DNA from: Treponema sp.
GTDB lineage: Bacteria > Spirochaetota > Spirochaetia > Treponematales > Treponemataceae
NCBI GenBank assembly: GCA_017940255.1
Contig: JAGAZB010000005.1
Coordinates: forward strand, 186,001-250,000
DNA length: 64,000 nucleotides
Reading direction: 5' to 3'
Position numbers and translations under genes: made by a program. Under the pieces are notes generated by a model. The model did no database searches and was not told the DNA's origin. It worked only from the letters and a program-made list of their open reading frames with translations. Below are positions 1 through 7,258 of this stretch, piece by piece (position 1 is the first letter of the stretch; the number at the start of each line of letters is the position of its first letter).

Positions 1-408
1 CCTAACGACCCAACAAACGAAGGTCGTGCACTTCTTCTTCTTGCAGATGCAGGTCTTATTACTCTTAAAGAAGGTGCCGGAATTACAGCAACAGTTCAGG
101 ATATTGCTTCTAACCCACTTAAGCTTAAGTTCAGTGAAATTGAAGCAGCTTCTCTTCCACGTGTTCTTGCAGATGTTGATGCTGCAGTAATCAACGGAAA
201 CTATGCAATTCCTGCAGGCCTTTCTGCTAAAAAAGATGGACTTTTCGTTGAAGGTTCTTCTTCACCTTATGTAAATGTAATCGCAGTAAAAGAAGGAAAT
301 GAAAATACAGACGCAATCAAGGCTCTTGTAAAAGCTTTGAAGAGCGAAAAAGTTCGCAAATACGTTGAAGGAAAATATCCTAACGGCGAAGTTGTAGTGG
401 TATTCTAA
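1..408 (+). CDS. metQ: MetQ/NlpA-family methionine ABC transporter substrate-binding lipoprotein (3' end only)
   Basis: The reading frame is open from base 1 and stops with TAA at 406-408; the 5' part lies outside the window. The visible ~135 residues follow the C-terminal half of the NlpA/MetQ family: a DPTNEGRALLLLADAGLI stretch, then AVINGNYAIPAGL, an SSSPYVNVIAVK strand and a final helix ending in a KYVEGKYPNGEVV tail. Family members are surface-anchored lipoproteins that bind D- or L-methionine and deliver it to the MetNI importer. The signal peptide and lipobox cannot be checked here. A strong hairpin terminator follows directly, so this is probably the last gene of its operon. Confidence 0.9.
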   Translation, partial: PNDPTNEGRALLLLADAGLITLKEGAGITATVQDIASNPLKLKFSEIEAASLPRVLADVDAAVINGNYAIPAGLSAKKDGLFVEGSSSPYVNVIAVKEGNENTDAIKALVKALKSEKVRKYVEGKYPNGEVVVVF

Positions 409-445
409 AAAGTTTTCCGGAAATCCGGAGCTATAAGTCCATATT

Positions 446-480
446 AGTCCTGTTGCTTTTGCGGCAGGACTTTTTTTTAT
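446..480 (+). terminator. Rho-independent terminator after metQ
   Basis: An 11-bp stem starting AGTCCTG and closing with CAGGACT (446-456 / 461-471, two G-T pairs) has a TTTT loop and is followed by a run of eight or more T. It cleanly separates metQ from the next gene. Confidence 0.9.
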
Positions 481-514
481 TGAAGCTCCTCTTTATCTGA
501 AGTATTATAAGTTC

Positions 515-1099
515 ATGTCACTTATTCACGATATAAAAAAGTACTGGCCGCTCCTCCTGTCAGACGGTTTTTATTATCTTTTCACAGGCCTTTCTGCCGC
601 TGTAATCAATAAAGAAGTTTACGCAATTTTGTCTCCACGCCTTATTTCTCTTCAAAGTATAATAGGCTGGGGTGGGGGAGTTCTTTTGGGCTTTATGTGG
701 TCTAAGTGGAACAAAAAACTTTTGCCCCTGATGCTACCTTTTTTCCTCATGCAGGCAGTGGCCAGTGTTTTGTATTTTATCTACTCCGAAGCTACCCTGA
801 ATATGTTCATTTTCTGGGTAATCAGCATGGGAATGTATGTTTTCTTTGGCGGAATTAGTGACAAGATTTTTGAAGGTGCAAAAGCCTGGTTTTTTAAAAA
901 GAGCCAGGAGCGAGCCTCTTACGACAACCTCATAGACATGACCGGCAGCATCGCGGGTTTTGCAGGTTATTTCCTTGCCATGATTTATGTACCATCTCTC
1001 CGCATGGCTATTTTCTTTAATTTTATTGCAACATTTTTCTGGTGTTGTGGAATCATCTGGTATACTTTGCGGCATAAGGATGAGCTTAAGGAAGGTTAG
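515..1099 (+). CDS. Polytopic membrane protein of unknown function (half-size MFS-like)
   Basis: 194 residues with about five to six hydrophobic segments (roughly residues 12-32, 47-65, 69-89, 93-112, 143-160 and 164-183). Glycine-rich helices such as IIGWGGGVLLGF and a short basic loop (SKWNKK) resemble half of a major-facilitator-type transporter, but no diagnostic motif is visible, so no substrate is proposed. No good Shine-Dalgarno is seen before the ATG; the preceding bases are AT-rich. It stands alone between the metQ terminator and the WYL regulator gene. The family assignment is a guess; the membrane location is clear. Confidence 0.7.
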   Translation: MSLIHDIKKYWPLLLSDGFYYLFTGLSAAVINKEVYAILSPRLISLQSIIGWGGGVLLGFMWSKWNKKLLPLMLPFFLMQAVASVLYFIYSEATLNMFIFWVISMGMYVFFGGISDKIFEGAKAWFFKKSQERASYDNLIDMTGSIAGFAGYFLAMIYVPSLRMAIFFNFIATFFWCCGIIWYTLRHKDELKEG

Positions 1100-1122
1100 T
1101 CCAATTATGCTAGGCATGCCAG

Positions 1123-1144
1123 TTACTTAGCCATTAAATGACTA
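1123..1144. promoter_or_regulatory. Operator-like palindrome, copy 1 (upstream of WYL regulator)
   Basis: The core TAGCCATTAAATGACTA (1128-1144) is a near-perfect inverted repeat centred on one A. Together with the five preceding bases TTACT it matches 2296-2317 with a single mismatch over 22 bases. It lies 14 bases upstream of the -35 of the WYL gene. Two copies flanking a regulator gene suggest an autoregulatory binding site; this is inference. Confidence 0.6.
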
Positions 1145-1158
1145 TTTACTCCCTTTTT

Positions 1159-1187
1159 TTGAATTTTCTGTAATTCTGTGATATATT
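1159..1187 (+). promoter_or_regulatory. Sigma70-type promoter of the WYL gene, leaderless configuration
   Basis: TTGAAT at 1159-1164 and TATATT at 1182-1187 are separated by exactly 17 bases. The ATG at 1194 is only 6 bases beyond the -10 box, so transcription should begin at or next to the start codon. No Shine-Dalgarno is present. Confidence 0.65.
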
Positions 1188-1193
1188 GTTTTT

Positions 1194-2288
1194 ATGCCCG
1201 GTCATAAAACAACGCATACACAACTGGAACGCTTTCGCCTCATCGACAGTATGCTTGCTGACGGTGAGGCCTTTTCTTTTGAAAATATTCTTGATACTTT
1301 GCGACTGGAACTGCGCGATGATTTACTTTCAGACAGTTCTCTTCGGCGCGATTTTCGTTACATGAAAAACGAGCTTGGTGCCCCTCTCGCTTATGATAAA
1401 AAGCGGCATGGCTGGTATTATACCAAGCCTTTTAAGCTGCCGGCAGAAGCATTTAGTGATGATGAAATCCTTTGCCTGCAGCTCATAAGAGGCCTTGTGA
1501 ATCAGAACTCAAATGATGATTTTCTATATAAATCCTTTGATAATCTACTGAATAAAATTACCCCGGAAAAAGAGCCGGTTGAGCACGTGAATGCGGATGC
1601 TGAGCCCATGAATGCAGAAGTTACGCCTAGAAAAGCGGTGCTTGAGCCAAAAAATGCGGTGGTTGAGCCTGTCGAAACCACCTTGCGCGACCGCTTTTAC
1701 ATCGCCCCTCGTCCAAAACATTTGATTGATGAAGGTGTAGTAGAAAAAATCCTTAAAGCCATCAAAAATAATTATCTGCTTGATTTTAATTACTTCAGCA
1801 AATGGGAGCCGGAAGAACGCCACAGAAAAGTCATGCCCTTTCAGCTTGTTTTTGACGACGGAAGTCTGTATTTATACGGTGCTTCAAAAAATCCAAGAGT
1901 GCCGGGTCCCCGCCTTTACAAGCTTTCAAAAATACACGCCCTTGAGCTTGTAAAATCCCGGACTTTTGAGCTGCCTGCAAATTTCAGATTCAGGGAAGAT
2001 TTTGAAGAGGGGCGTTTTGGTTCTTTTCAGTATGATGAAGCTTATGATTTTAAAATTGAATTTTCTGGTGAAGCCCGTAGCCTTGTCCGCGAATGCCTTT
2101 GGGCTGATAATCAAAAAATAGAAGAAAATCAGCAGGCCGATACAACAACAATTTCCTTTACAAGCTCCCAGTGGATTCCAATTTTCAGATGGCTGCTTTC
2201 CTTTGGCGAAAACGCCCGTCCCCTTGAGCCAGACTGGCTGGTGGAGCAGTGGAAGGAAAGTATAGAAAAAATGTACAAAAATTTATAA
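1194..2288 (+). CDS. WYL-domain transcriptional regulator
   Basis: 364 residues. The N-terminus (about 5-75) looks like a winged helix-turn-helix, with a SLRRDFRYMKNELGAP recognition stretch. The central-to-C-terminal part (about 185-290) is a WYL domain: LLDFNYFSKWEPEERHRKV, MPFQLVFDDGSLYLYG and the RLYKLSKI strand. WYL domains usually sense a ligand or nucleic acid and control DNA binding. Residues about 125-166 form an unusual linker rich in E, V, P and A that includes a copy of a palindromic repeat (VVEPVETT). The start is an apparent leaderless ATG. A matching palindrome lies upstream of this gene and of the following lipoprotein gene, so it may control both. Confidence 0.9.
   Translation: MPGHKTTHTQLERFRLIDSMLADGEAFSFENILDTLRLELRDDLLSDSSLRRDFRYMKNELGAPLAYDKKRHGWYYTKPFKLPAEAFSDDEILCLQLIRGLVNQNSNDDFLYKSFDNLLNKITPEKEPVEHVNADAEPMNAEVTPRKAVLEPKNAVVEPVETTLRDRFYIAPRPKHLIDEGVVEKILKAIKNNYLLDFNYFSKWEPEERHRKVMPFQLVFDDGSLYLYGASKNPRVPGPRLYKLSKIHALELVKSRTFELPANFRFREDFEEGRFGSFQYDEAYDFKIEFSGEARSLVRECLWADNQKIEENQQADTTTISFTSSQWIPIFRWLLSFGENARPLEPDWLVEQWKESIEKMYKNL
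1658..1682. repeat. REP-like palindrome, family A, in frame inside the WYL gene
   Basis: 25-base inverted repeat with arms GGTGGTT / AACCACC and core GAGCCTGTCGA. It is identical to 5919-5943 and related to 22832-22856. It encodes VVEPVETT in the inter-domain linker. The surrounding bases 1571-1657 look like three degenerate half-copies, each with a TGAGCC or equivalent core. Confidence 0.85.
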
Positions 2289-2295
2289 AAAATAT

Positions 2296-2317
2296 TTACT
2301 TAGTCATTAAATGACTA
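2296..2317. promoter_or_regulatory. Operator-like palindrome, copy 2, overlapping the lipoprotein promoter
   Basis: TAGTCATTAAATGACTA (2301-2317) is a perfect 8+1+8 palindrome and matches copy 1 at 1123-1144. A TATATT -10 candidate at 2329-2334 places the -35 region (TTAAAT at 2307-2312, spacing 16) inside the palindrome, the geometry expected for repression. A second inverted repeat, TATCCTC-TTTT-GAGGATA, lies at 2339-2356 in the presumed leader. Confidence 0.6.
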
Positions 2318-2384
2318 CCACCCCTTGTTATATTAACTTATCCTCTTTTGAGGATATAACAAAATTAATTCATGGGGGATAAAC

Positions 2385-2726
2385 ATGAAAAACTTAACTA
2401 AAATCGCAAGTGTAATGCTTGCACTCTTTCTGGCACTTTGCTTTGTGTCTTGTAAAAAAGGTCCTGCAGAAGTAGCAAGCTTTAAGGGAACAATGGAGGG
2501 AGAGGAACTTATAATCACTTTCTATGATGATGCGACTATTTCTTATGGATCTTCCGAGGGTTCTGTTGGTGGAACTTATACTGGTGATGTTTCTAAAGAT
2601 GGAGAAGGAACTTTAGAAATTGAAGGTGTAGATTATGAATATGATTGGAAACTTGAAGGTGATAAACTTACTTTTGGAAAAAAAGTAATGGGAGTAACTA
2701 TGGGAGCTACCCTTACTAGAATATAA
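2385..2726 (+). CDS. Small lipoprotein, unknown function
   Basis: 113 residues. A signal peptide (MKNLTKIASVMLALFLALCF) ends in a lipobox-like FVSC with Cys23 as the likely lipidated residue. The mature part of about 90 residues consists of short alternating strands (FKGTMEGEELIITFYDD, GGTYTGDV, KLEGDKLTFGKK) and resembles a small beta-barrel or lipocalin-like fold; this is a shape argument only. A GGGGG-type ribosome site lies about 10 bases before the ATG. The gene sits directly behind operator copy 2 and before a terminator, so it is a single-gene unit probably controlled by the neighbouring WYL protein. Confidence 0.85.
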   Translation: MKNLTKIASVMLALFLALCFVSCKKGPAEVASFKGTMEGEELIITFYDDATISYGSSEGSVGGTYTGDVSKDGEGTLEIEGVDYEYDWKLEGDKLTFGKKVMGVTMGATLTRI

Positions 2727-2751
2727 TTCTAAACAAAGTTTTTAAGTTCAT

Positions 2752-2787
2752 GGCCGCCTTTTTTTGTGAGAAAGGGCGGTCTTTTTG
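2752..2787 (+). terminator. Rho-independent terminator
   Basis: GGCCGCC-TTT pairs with AAAGGGCGGTC (one bulge) and is followed by CTTTTT. It ends the lipoprotein unit at 2385-2726. Confidence 0.75.
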
Positions 2788-2803
2788 ATATAAAGAGGAT
2801 TTT

Positions 2804-3403
2804 ATGAAAAGAATAATTTATTGCATTAATTTCCTGTTTATCTTAAATCTAATTTTTGCTTTTTCTTCATGCAGTCATGCAGGGAATAGTGGAAATGACG
2901 ATGAAGAAGATGCTTTGATTGAAAATTTTGATCCGTTTGCCGGAACTACATGGTACGGAGATTTATATAAGGGTGAGTATGACGAAAATCTAAACCAGAT
3001 ATATAAAAAAACTGGCACTGGAGTATTGCTTTGTTTCGGTCCTGCGTCAGAAAAAAATAATTTAATGGGGCAGGAATTTGGGTATGTAGAAACAAAGAAT
3101 CCTATTTACTTTTTTTTCCCAAAAGATTATGAGGCAGTCAAAAAGAGTAAGGATGAAAATGCATATCAGCTCCTGGAAAATCAAAAACTGGCATATAGTG
3201 TAGAGAAAAATGAAAATGGATATTCTGCTTGTATTGGTTTTTTAGGAGAAGACTTTCGTCTTACGATAAGTAATAGTAATGCTAATGAAGGTGTCATAAA
3301 GTGGACTTCTGGTCTGTATGTAAGTTATGGATATGAAGATGACAAAACTACATGGTATTATAACGATACACTGCCAAGAACAATTTATAAACAAACTGAA
3401 TAA
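2804..3403 (+). CDS. Lipoprotein, unknown function
   Basis: 199 residues. The signal peptide MKRIIYCINFLFILNLIFAF ends in SSC (Cys23), a spirochaetal lipobox. The mature part starts with an acidic spacer (NDDEEDALIENFD), then has a GTTWYGDLYKGEYD beginning typical of small beta-rich periplasmic or surface lipoproteins. An AGAGGA ribosome site precedes the ATG. The stop codon abuts the stop of the convergent radical SAM gene with no spacer. No functional family is recognised. Confidence 0.8.
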   Translation: MKRIIYCINFLFILNLIFAFSSCSHAGNSGNDDEEDALIENFDPFAGTTWYGDLYKGEYDENLNQIYKKTGTGVLLCFGPASEKNNLMGQEFGYVETKNPIYFFFPKDYEAVKKSKDENAYQLLENQKLAYSVEKNENGYSACIGFLGEDFRLTISNSNANEGVIKWTSGLYVSYGYEDDKTTWYYNDTLPRTIYKQTE

Positions 3404-4456
3404 TTATAATTTACATATAAAATCGCAGAGAGTACAGTTTTCGCCTGTGGTTCCGGGGAGTTTTTTTCCCTGTGACCGCAGGCATTTTTTTAGGCCGTGG
3501 CGGCGGTAATGGGAGAGACCTTTCTCGTAGCAGATTTTAATCAAGGGATTTGCGGCGGCCTTCTGCATGATTGTTTCAAAGTTGTCGTGAATTGTGCCAA
3601 TAAAAAGCGCGGGGTTCTCGTTTGCAAAGCCGCAGCAGGGGGCAATGTTTCCGTCGGCGTGAACGTAGAGTATGTTGCCCGGCCCCTGACAGTAATCTTC
3701 CTTGAACCAGCGGCGGGCCTGCCAGGCGCGGCTGTCGTCGCTAGGGTAGGTGCGGGGCAGGTGGTAGACTGGGATGTCTGTCGGGGGCGTTGTACGCTCG
3801 CATTCGCTCGCTATCGAGTTTTTGCAAGCGAAAACTCGCGGGGAATTTTCAGGGGTCTTAGGGGATAAGCAGCTTTGCTGCATTCCCCTAGGAGAAGGGG
3901 TAGCGAGCAACGAAGTGCGAGCGAGGGGAAGGCTTTCCCCTCCTTTATTGTCCTCTTCTACCCTCTGAATATTAATCGAATCCTCACCAAAAATCTCCAG
4001 AACGGTGCTGATAAAAGTTTCCATACGGACGGCAGTTTGCCCGTGGTAGGAATCCCAGCTGAGTCCGATTTTTCCGTCGTAGCCGGCGTCATATAATTTT
4101 TGCAGTGTGTCGGTGAGTTCATCTTCATCATGCCACCAGTCGCCGTTGGTCATAATCTGGTCAAACATCAAATCGTGAGAAATTGCGGCCTTAGTCACTT
4201 CAATCAAAAAATCCATATACAAAAAAGGCTCGCCGCCAGAAAAACCGATTCGGTCAATAACAGGAAGAGGAGTGCCATTTTTGTCGCCTGCTCCGGGCTT
4301 CCCTCCGTTTGCAACGCAGTTTTCAATCAGTCTTACTGCATCTTCAATTTCCAGTCTGCGTGGCGTGCGGTTAATAAAACAATGCTGGCAGTGCAGGTTG
4401 CAGGCGGTAGTTGTAGAAAAAATAATTTCTGTCGGGTGGAAGCCTTTTGATTTCAT
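3404..4456 (-). CDS. Radical SAM protein with SPASM-like C-terminal cysteines
   Basis: 350 residues. CX3CX2C (C19, C23, C26) binds the catalytic 4Fe-4S cluster, and FSGGEPF is the SAM-contacting GGE motif. The C-terminal half has many cysteines (CQGPGN, APCCGF, KICYEKG, KKCLRS and a terminal CTLCDFIC) suited to auxiliary clusters of the SPASM or twitch type. Such enzymes modify peptides, proteins or small molecules; no precursor peptide gene is visible nearby, so the substrate is unknown. Residues about 169-225 are a low-homology insert matching a repeat element (see 3782-3955). The ATG at 4456 follows a TATAAT box by 7 bases and has no ribosome site. Confidence 0.85.
   Translation of the reverse strand: MKSKGFHPTEIIFSTTTACNLHCQHCFINRTPRRLEIEDAVRLIENCVANGGKPGAGDKNGTPLPVIDRIGFSGGEPFLYMDFLIEVTKAAISHDLMFDQIMTNGDWWHDEDELTDTLQKLYDAGYDGKIGLSWDSYHGQTAVRMETFISTVLEIFGEDSINIQRVEEDNKGGESLPLARTSLLATPSPRGMQQSCLSPKTPENSPRVFACKNSIASECERTTPPTDIPVYHLPRTYPSDDSRAWQARRWFKEDYCQGPGNILYVHADGNIAPCCGFANENPALFIGTIHDNFETIMQKAAANPLIKICYEKGLSHYRRHGLKKCLRSQGKKLPGTTGENCTLCDFICKL
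3782..3955. repeat. Composite palindromic repeat inserted in frame in the radical SAM gene
   Basis: The segment contains a CGAGTTTTTGC/GCGAAAACTCG-type palindrome (3815-3838, family C, compare 5841-5865 and 38199-38220), CGCTCG repeats, and a hairpin AGGGGAAG/CTTTCCCCT (3934-3951). It is richer in G+C than the flanks and encodes about 57 residues without a stop, dominated by S, P, R and C. It separates the radical SAM barrel from the SPASM-like part. Confidence 0.75.
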
Positions 4457-4463
4457 ACAGGAA

Positions 4464-4499
4464 ATTATAATTGAATTTGTCTCTAAAAGTCATTATATT
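4464..4499. promoter_or_regulatory. Divergent promoters for pgk (+) and the radical SAM gene (-)
   Basis: Forward: TTGAAT at 4471-4476, 17-base spacer, TATATT at 4494-4499, leading to pgk. Reverse: TATAAT read on the minus strand at 4469-4464, 7 bases before the radical SAM ATG. The two promoter cores are adjacent, so polymerase binding may be mutually exclusive. Confidence 0.65.
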
Positions 4500-4558
4500 T
4501 TAATTAATATCGTAAATTTCCCTGCATTGTTTGTGGGGCATTATATAAGGAGAATCTT

Positions 4559-5827
4559 ATGATTAAGACCGTTAAAGACGTTGATTTGAAGGGTAAACGC
4601 ATTATTATGCGCGTTGATTTTAACGTACCTATGAAGGACGGAGTTGTACAGGATGATACTCGTATCATGGCTGCACTTCCTACTATTAAATACATTCTTG
4701 AACAGAGCCCACGCTCTCTCGTTCTTATGTCTCACCTTGGAGACCCTAAAAAGGACGTAAAAAAGGCTCAGGAAAAAGCTGAAAAAGCTGGAAAAACATG
4801 GACTGATGCAGATGCAGAAAAGTTCATCAACGGTAAAAACCGCATGAAGCCGGTTGTAGAATATTTTGCAAAGAAACTCGGAAAACCAGTTACATTCCTT
4901 CCAGATGCTCTCGGACAGAAGGCTGCAATTGATGCTCTTCCAGAAGGAGCTGTTGCAATGCTTGAAAACGTTCGCTTCCACAAGGAAGAAACTTCTAAGG
5001 ACCCTGCAGAGCGCGATGTAATGGCAAAAGAACTTGCAACATACGGAGACATCTTCGTAAACGATGCATTTGGTACAGCTCACCGCGACCAGGCTTCTAC
5101 AGCTTCTATCGCAAAATTCATGCCAGTAGAAAGCGTTGGCGGCTTCCTCATGGAAAAAGAAGTTAAATACATTCAGCCAATGGTAACAAATCCGGAAAAA
5201 CCAATGACAGCTATTATCGGTGGTGCAAAGGTTTCTTCAAAGATTGCTGTTCTCGAAAGCCTTATGAAGAACGCTTCTACACTCATCGTTGGTGGTGGTA
5301 TGGCTTATACATTCCTCAAGGCACAGGGACATTCAATCGGTAAGTCTCTTGTTGAAGATGACTTCCTCGATACAGCAAAAGATCTTCTTGCTAAAGCTGA
5401 AAAGGCTGGAGTTAAGATTCTTCTTCCTGTTGACCATGTTGGTGGTGCAGAATTTGCTGATAAGGACCCGGTTGCAGTTGATGCAGTTGATCTTCCAGAT
5501 AACCTTATGGGTATGGATGTTGGTCCTAAGACTGTTGAACTTTACAAGAACGCTATTCTTGCTTCAAAGTCTATCGTATGGAACGGACCTGTTGGAGTAT
5601 TCGAGTTTGAAAACTTTGCAAAGGGAACTGAAGCTGTAGCCCGCTTGGTTGCTGAAGCAACATCTAAGGGTGCTATGACTGTAGTTGGTGGTGGTGACTC
5701 TGTTGCTGCTGTAAACAAGTTCAACCTGGCAGATAAGATGAGCCACGTTTCAACTGGTGGTGGAGCTTCCCTCGAATTCCTCGAAGGAAAAACACTCCCT
5801 GGTATAGCAATATTAGCTACAAAGTAG
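4559..5827 (+). CDS. pgk: Phosphoglycerate kinase
   Basis: 422 residues. Converts 1,3-bisphosphoglycerate plus ADP to 3-phosphoglycerate plus ATP in glycolysis. Family signatures visible are [12 protein letters not shown] near the N-terminus, [56 protein letters not shown] and the GGGDSVAAV nucleotide-binding loop near the C-terminus. A lysine-rich insertion after the SHLGDP motif (about residues 62-95) makes it slightly longer than the usual ~400 residues. An AAGGAGA ribosome site (4547-4553) fixes the ATG. It has its own promoter and a terminator downstream, so it is a monocistronic unit. Confidence 0.98.
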   Translation: MIKTVKDVDLKGKRIIMRVDFNVPMKDGVVQDDTRIMAALPTIKYILEQSPRSLVLMSHLGDPKKDVKKAQEKAEKAGKTWTDADAEKFINGKNRMKPVVEYFAKKLGKPVTFLPDALGQKAAIDALPEGAVAMLENVRFHKEETSKDPAERDVMAKELATYGDIFVNDAFGTAHRDQASTASIAKFMPVESVGGFLMEKEVKYIQPMVTNPEKPMTAIIGGAKVSSKIAVLESLMKNASTLIVGGGMAYTFLKAQGHSIGKSLVEDDFLDTAKDLLAKAEKAGVKILLPVDHVGGAEFADKDPVAVDAVDLPDNLMGMDVGPKTVELYKNAILASKSIVWNGPVGVFEFENFAKGTEAVARLVAEATSKGAMTVVGGGDSVAAVNKFNLADKMSHVSTGGGASLEFLEGKTLPGIAILATK

Positions 5828-5840
5828 CTGATATTGCGTG

Positions 5841-5885
5841 CGAGTTTTCGCTTTGCGAAAACTCGGTAAGGTCGCGACAGCGACC
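5841..5885. repeat. Two small palindromes after pgk (family C and a GGTCGC repeat)
   Basis: CGAGTTTTCGC-TTT-GCGAAAACTCG (5841-5865) is a perfect 11-bp hairpin of family C. GGTCGC-GACA-GCGACC (5870-5885) is a second short hairpin. Neither is followed by a T-run, so they are repeats rather than terminators. Confidence 0.8.
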
Positions 5886-5918
5886 GACCAATTTTGGCTA
5901 CAAAATAAATTTTTCTAA

Positions 5919-5943
5919 GGTGGTTGAGCCTGTCGAAACCACC
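5919..5943. repeat. REP-like palindrome, family A, intergenic
   Basis: 25-base palindrome identical to the copy inside the WYL gene at 1658-1682. Its core TTCGACAGGCTCA (reverse strand) is of the REP type mobilised by RAYT (TnpA_REP) transposases in other bacteria; no such transposase gene is in this window. Confidence 0.85.
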
Positions 5944-5956
5944 TTTACTGCAAATG

Positions 5957-5988
5957 AAACCTTCGGGAGCCCCCGAAGGTTTTTTATT
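5957..5988 (+). terminator. Rho-independent terminator of pgk
   Basis: AAACCTTCGGG-AGCC-CCCGAAGGTTT, a perfect 11-bp stem, followed by TTTT. Confidence 0.9.
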
Positions 5989-6007
5989 TTCTGCTTTCTT
6001 TCTTGCA

Positions 6008-6036
6008 TTGACGAAAAGTCATATTTTTACTATCAT
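6008..6036 (+). promoter_or_regulatory. Promoter of the secG/V-ATPase run
   Basis: TTGACG (6008-6013) and TATCAT (6031-6036) with a 17-base spacer lie 42 bases before secG. No terminator or large gap is visible from here to 15.4 kb, so it may drive the whole cluster. Confidence 0.6.
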
Positions 6037-6078
6037 ATATTACCTTATAAAAGATAAAATTTTTGGAGTTATAAAAAA

Positions 6079-6447
6079 ATGGGTACAATTGGTATTGTTC
6101 TTTTGGTTGCATTTATTATCGTTTGCGTTCTTCTAGTTCTGCTTGTTCTTATTCAGGATGATGGTGAAAATGGCATGGGTGGATTGCTTGGTGGTCGCGG
6201 AACTGCTGCATTCGGTTCACATTCAGCAAACGTTCTTACAAAGACAACTTTTGTATTAGTTATTCTCTTTTTCGTATTTGCAATTCTTCTTGCTCTTGTA
6301 AACAAAAAGCCAGGAATTGAAAAAGATCTTCTTCCAGAAGGAGCCGTAGAAGCTGAAGCAGAAACTTCTGCTGAATCTGCTGGTGAATGGTGGAACGATA
6401 CTGTAGAAACAACAGAAGAGGAAGCAACAGAATCTGCTGCTGAGTAA
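6079..6447 (+). CDS. secG: Preprotein translocase subunit SecG
   Basis: 122 residues. SecG is the small accessory subunit of the SecYEG channel in the inner membrane. Seen are two transmembrane helices (about 3-25 and 54-75) joined by the family loop LIQDDGENGMGGLLGGRG with AAFGS. The C-terminus carries an acidic tail rich in E and A (EAEAETSAESAGEWW) that is longer than in E. coli SecG. GGAG at 6065-6068 serves as ribosome site. It precedes an EIIA-domain gene by 3 bases. Confidence 0.95.
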   Translation: MGTIGIVLLVAFIIVCVLLVLLVLIQDDGENGMGGLLGGRGTAAFGSHSANVLTKTTFVLVILFFVFAILLALVNKKPGIEKDLLPEGAVEAEAETSAESAGEWWNDTVETTEEEATESAAE

Positions 6448-6450
6448 AAT

Positions 6451-6924
6451 ATGATTAGCGATTTACTGACCTGCAAGGAAATCAAAATTAATCTGGAAAG
6501 CACAGAAAAAGAAGAGTGCTTTGCGGAGCTCCTTGAGCCCCTTGTAGCTAAATTTAGTCAGTTAAATCGCACTGAGGCAATGAATGCTCTTATCGCCCGG
6601 GAAGAATTAAAAAGTACAGCAATTATTCCGGGCGTAGCAATTCCACATGCAGTAACGGGGAGAAAGCTCGGTTCCCCTGCAATTTCAATTGGTGTAAGTA
6701 AAAAAGGAATTGAATTCGATTCTGTTGATTCCAGTTGTAAAGATAAAAATCCCGTTGTAAAATTAATATTTGAAATATTCTTTGAAGAAGATGACGCAGT
6801 AAAGCATTTGCAGGTATTGCGCGATATTCTTCAGCTTGTAAATAATCAGGACTTTTTGAATGAAGTTGTAAATGCACAGTCTTCTCAGGAAGTTTATGAT
6901 ATCATTAAATTTTTCGAGGGATAA
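6451..6924 (+). CDS. PTS EIIA domain protein (PtsN/fructose-type)
   Basis: 157 residues forming a single EIIA-type-2 domain. The IIPGVAIPHAVTG motif carries the phosphorylatable His66, and the C-terminal LQVLRDILQLVNNQDFLNEV helices fit the family. Such stand-alone domains act in sugar phosphotransferase chains or as regulators (EIIA-Ntr). No PTS permease is nearby; instead it sits between secG and the V-ATPase genes (3-base gap before, 1-base gap after), so a regulatory role linked to membrane energetics is possible but unproven. Confidence 0.85.
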   Translation: MISDLLTCKEIKINLESTEKEECFAELLEPLVAKFSQLNRTEAMNALIAREELKSTAIIPGVAIPHAVTGRKLGSPAISIGVSKKGIEFDSVDSSCKDKNPVVKLIFEIFFEEDDAVKHLQVLRDILQLVNNQDFLNEVVNAQSSQEVYDIIKFFEG

Positions 6925-6925
6925 A

Positions 6926-7240
6926 ATGAGTGAAATAAATCAGGAGCTTGCTGCAATTCAGCATTTACTTGAAATTGAAAAGCAGGCCTCTTCTCTTATA
7001 GATTCTGCCAAAATCGAAGCTGAACAGTATATTTCTAAAGCTCATGCTGAATATAACACTGCATATAAAGAAAAGAATGAAGCTTTATCACGAGAAATAG
7101 AAGCTGATTTTCAGAAAAAACACGACGAAATAGCTAAAAAATATAAGGACGAAGTAGATTCTTACAAAACTTCTTATGCTTCAAAACCGCAAAACAAGGA
7201 AGCCTTTTTTTCTGCTTTAGAAAAACTGCTTTTTGCTTAA
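6926..7240 (+). CDS. V-type ATPase peripheral-stalk subunit, G/H-like
   Basis: 104 residues, nearly all predicted helix with charged heptads (EIEKQASSLIDSAKIEAEQ, EIEADFQKKHDEIAKKYKDE), as expected for the stalk subunit G (AhaH/NtpF type) that pairs with subunit E as a coiled coil. The start chosen is the ATG at 6926, preceded by GAGGG (6916-6920); an upstream in-frame ATG at 6872 would overlap the EIIA gene by 53 bases and lacks a ribosome site. It is the first gene of the ATPase block, next to subunit C. Identification rests mainly on composition and context. Confidence 0.75.
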   Translation: MSEINQELAAIQHLLEIEKQASSLIDSAKIEAEQYISKAHAEYNTAYKEKNEALSREIEADFQKKHDEIAKKYKDEVDSYKTSYASKPQNKEAFFSALEKLLFA

Positions 7241-7258
7241 TAAGAGAGGTATTCTGTT

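Noticed and set aside
734-1117. 127-codon frame on the minus strand opposite the membrane protein gene
   Set aside because: Antisense shadow: no ribosome site or recognisable family, and the forward frame encodes clear membrane helices.
3404-4456. Radical SAM gene as part of a RiPP cluster
   Set aside because: No precursor peptide-like short ORF, protease or exporter lies next to it; neighbours are a lipoprotein and pgk.
6872-6925. Upstream ATG for the G-like ATPase subunit
   Set aside because: It overlaps the EIIA gene by 53 bases and has no ribosome site, while GAGGG precedes the ATG at 6926.
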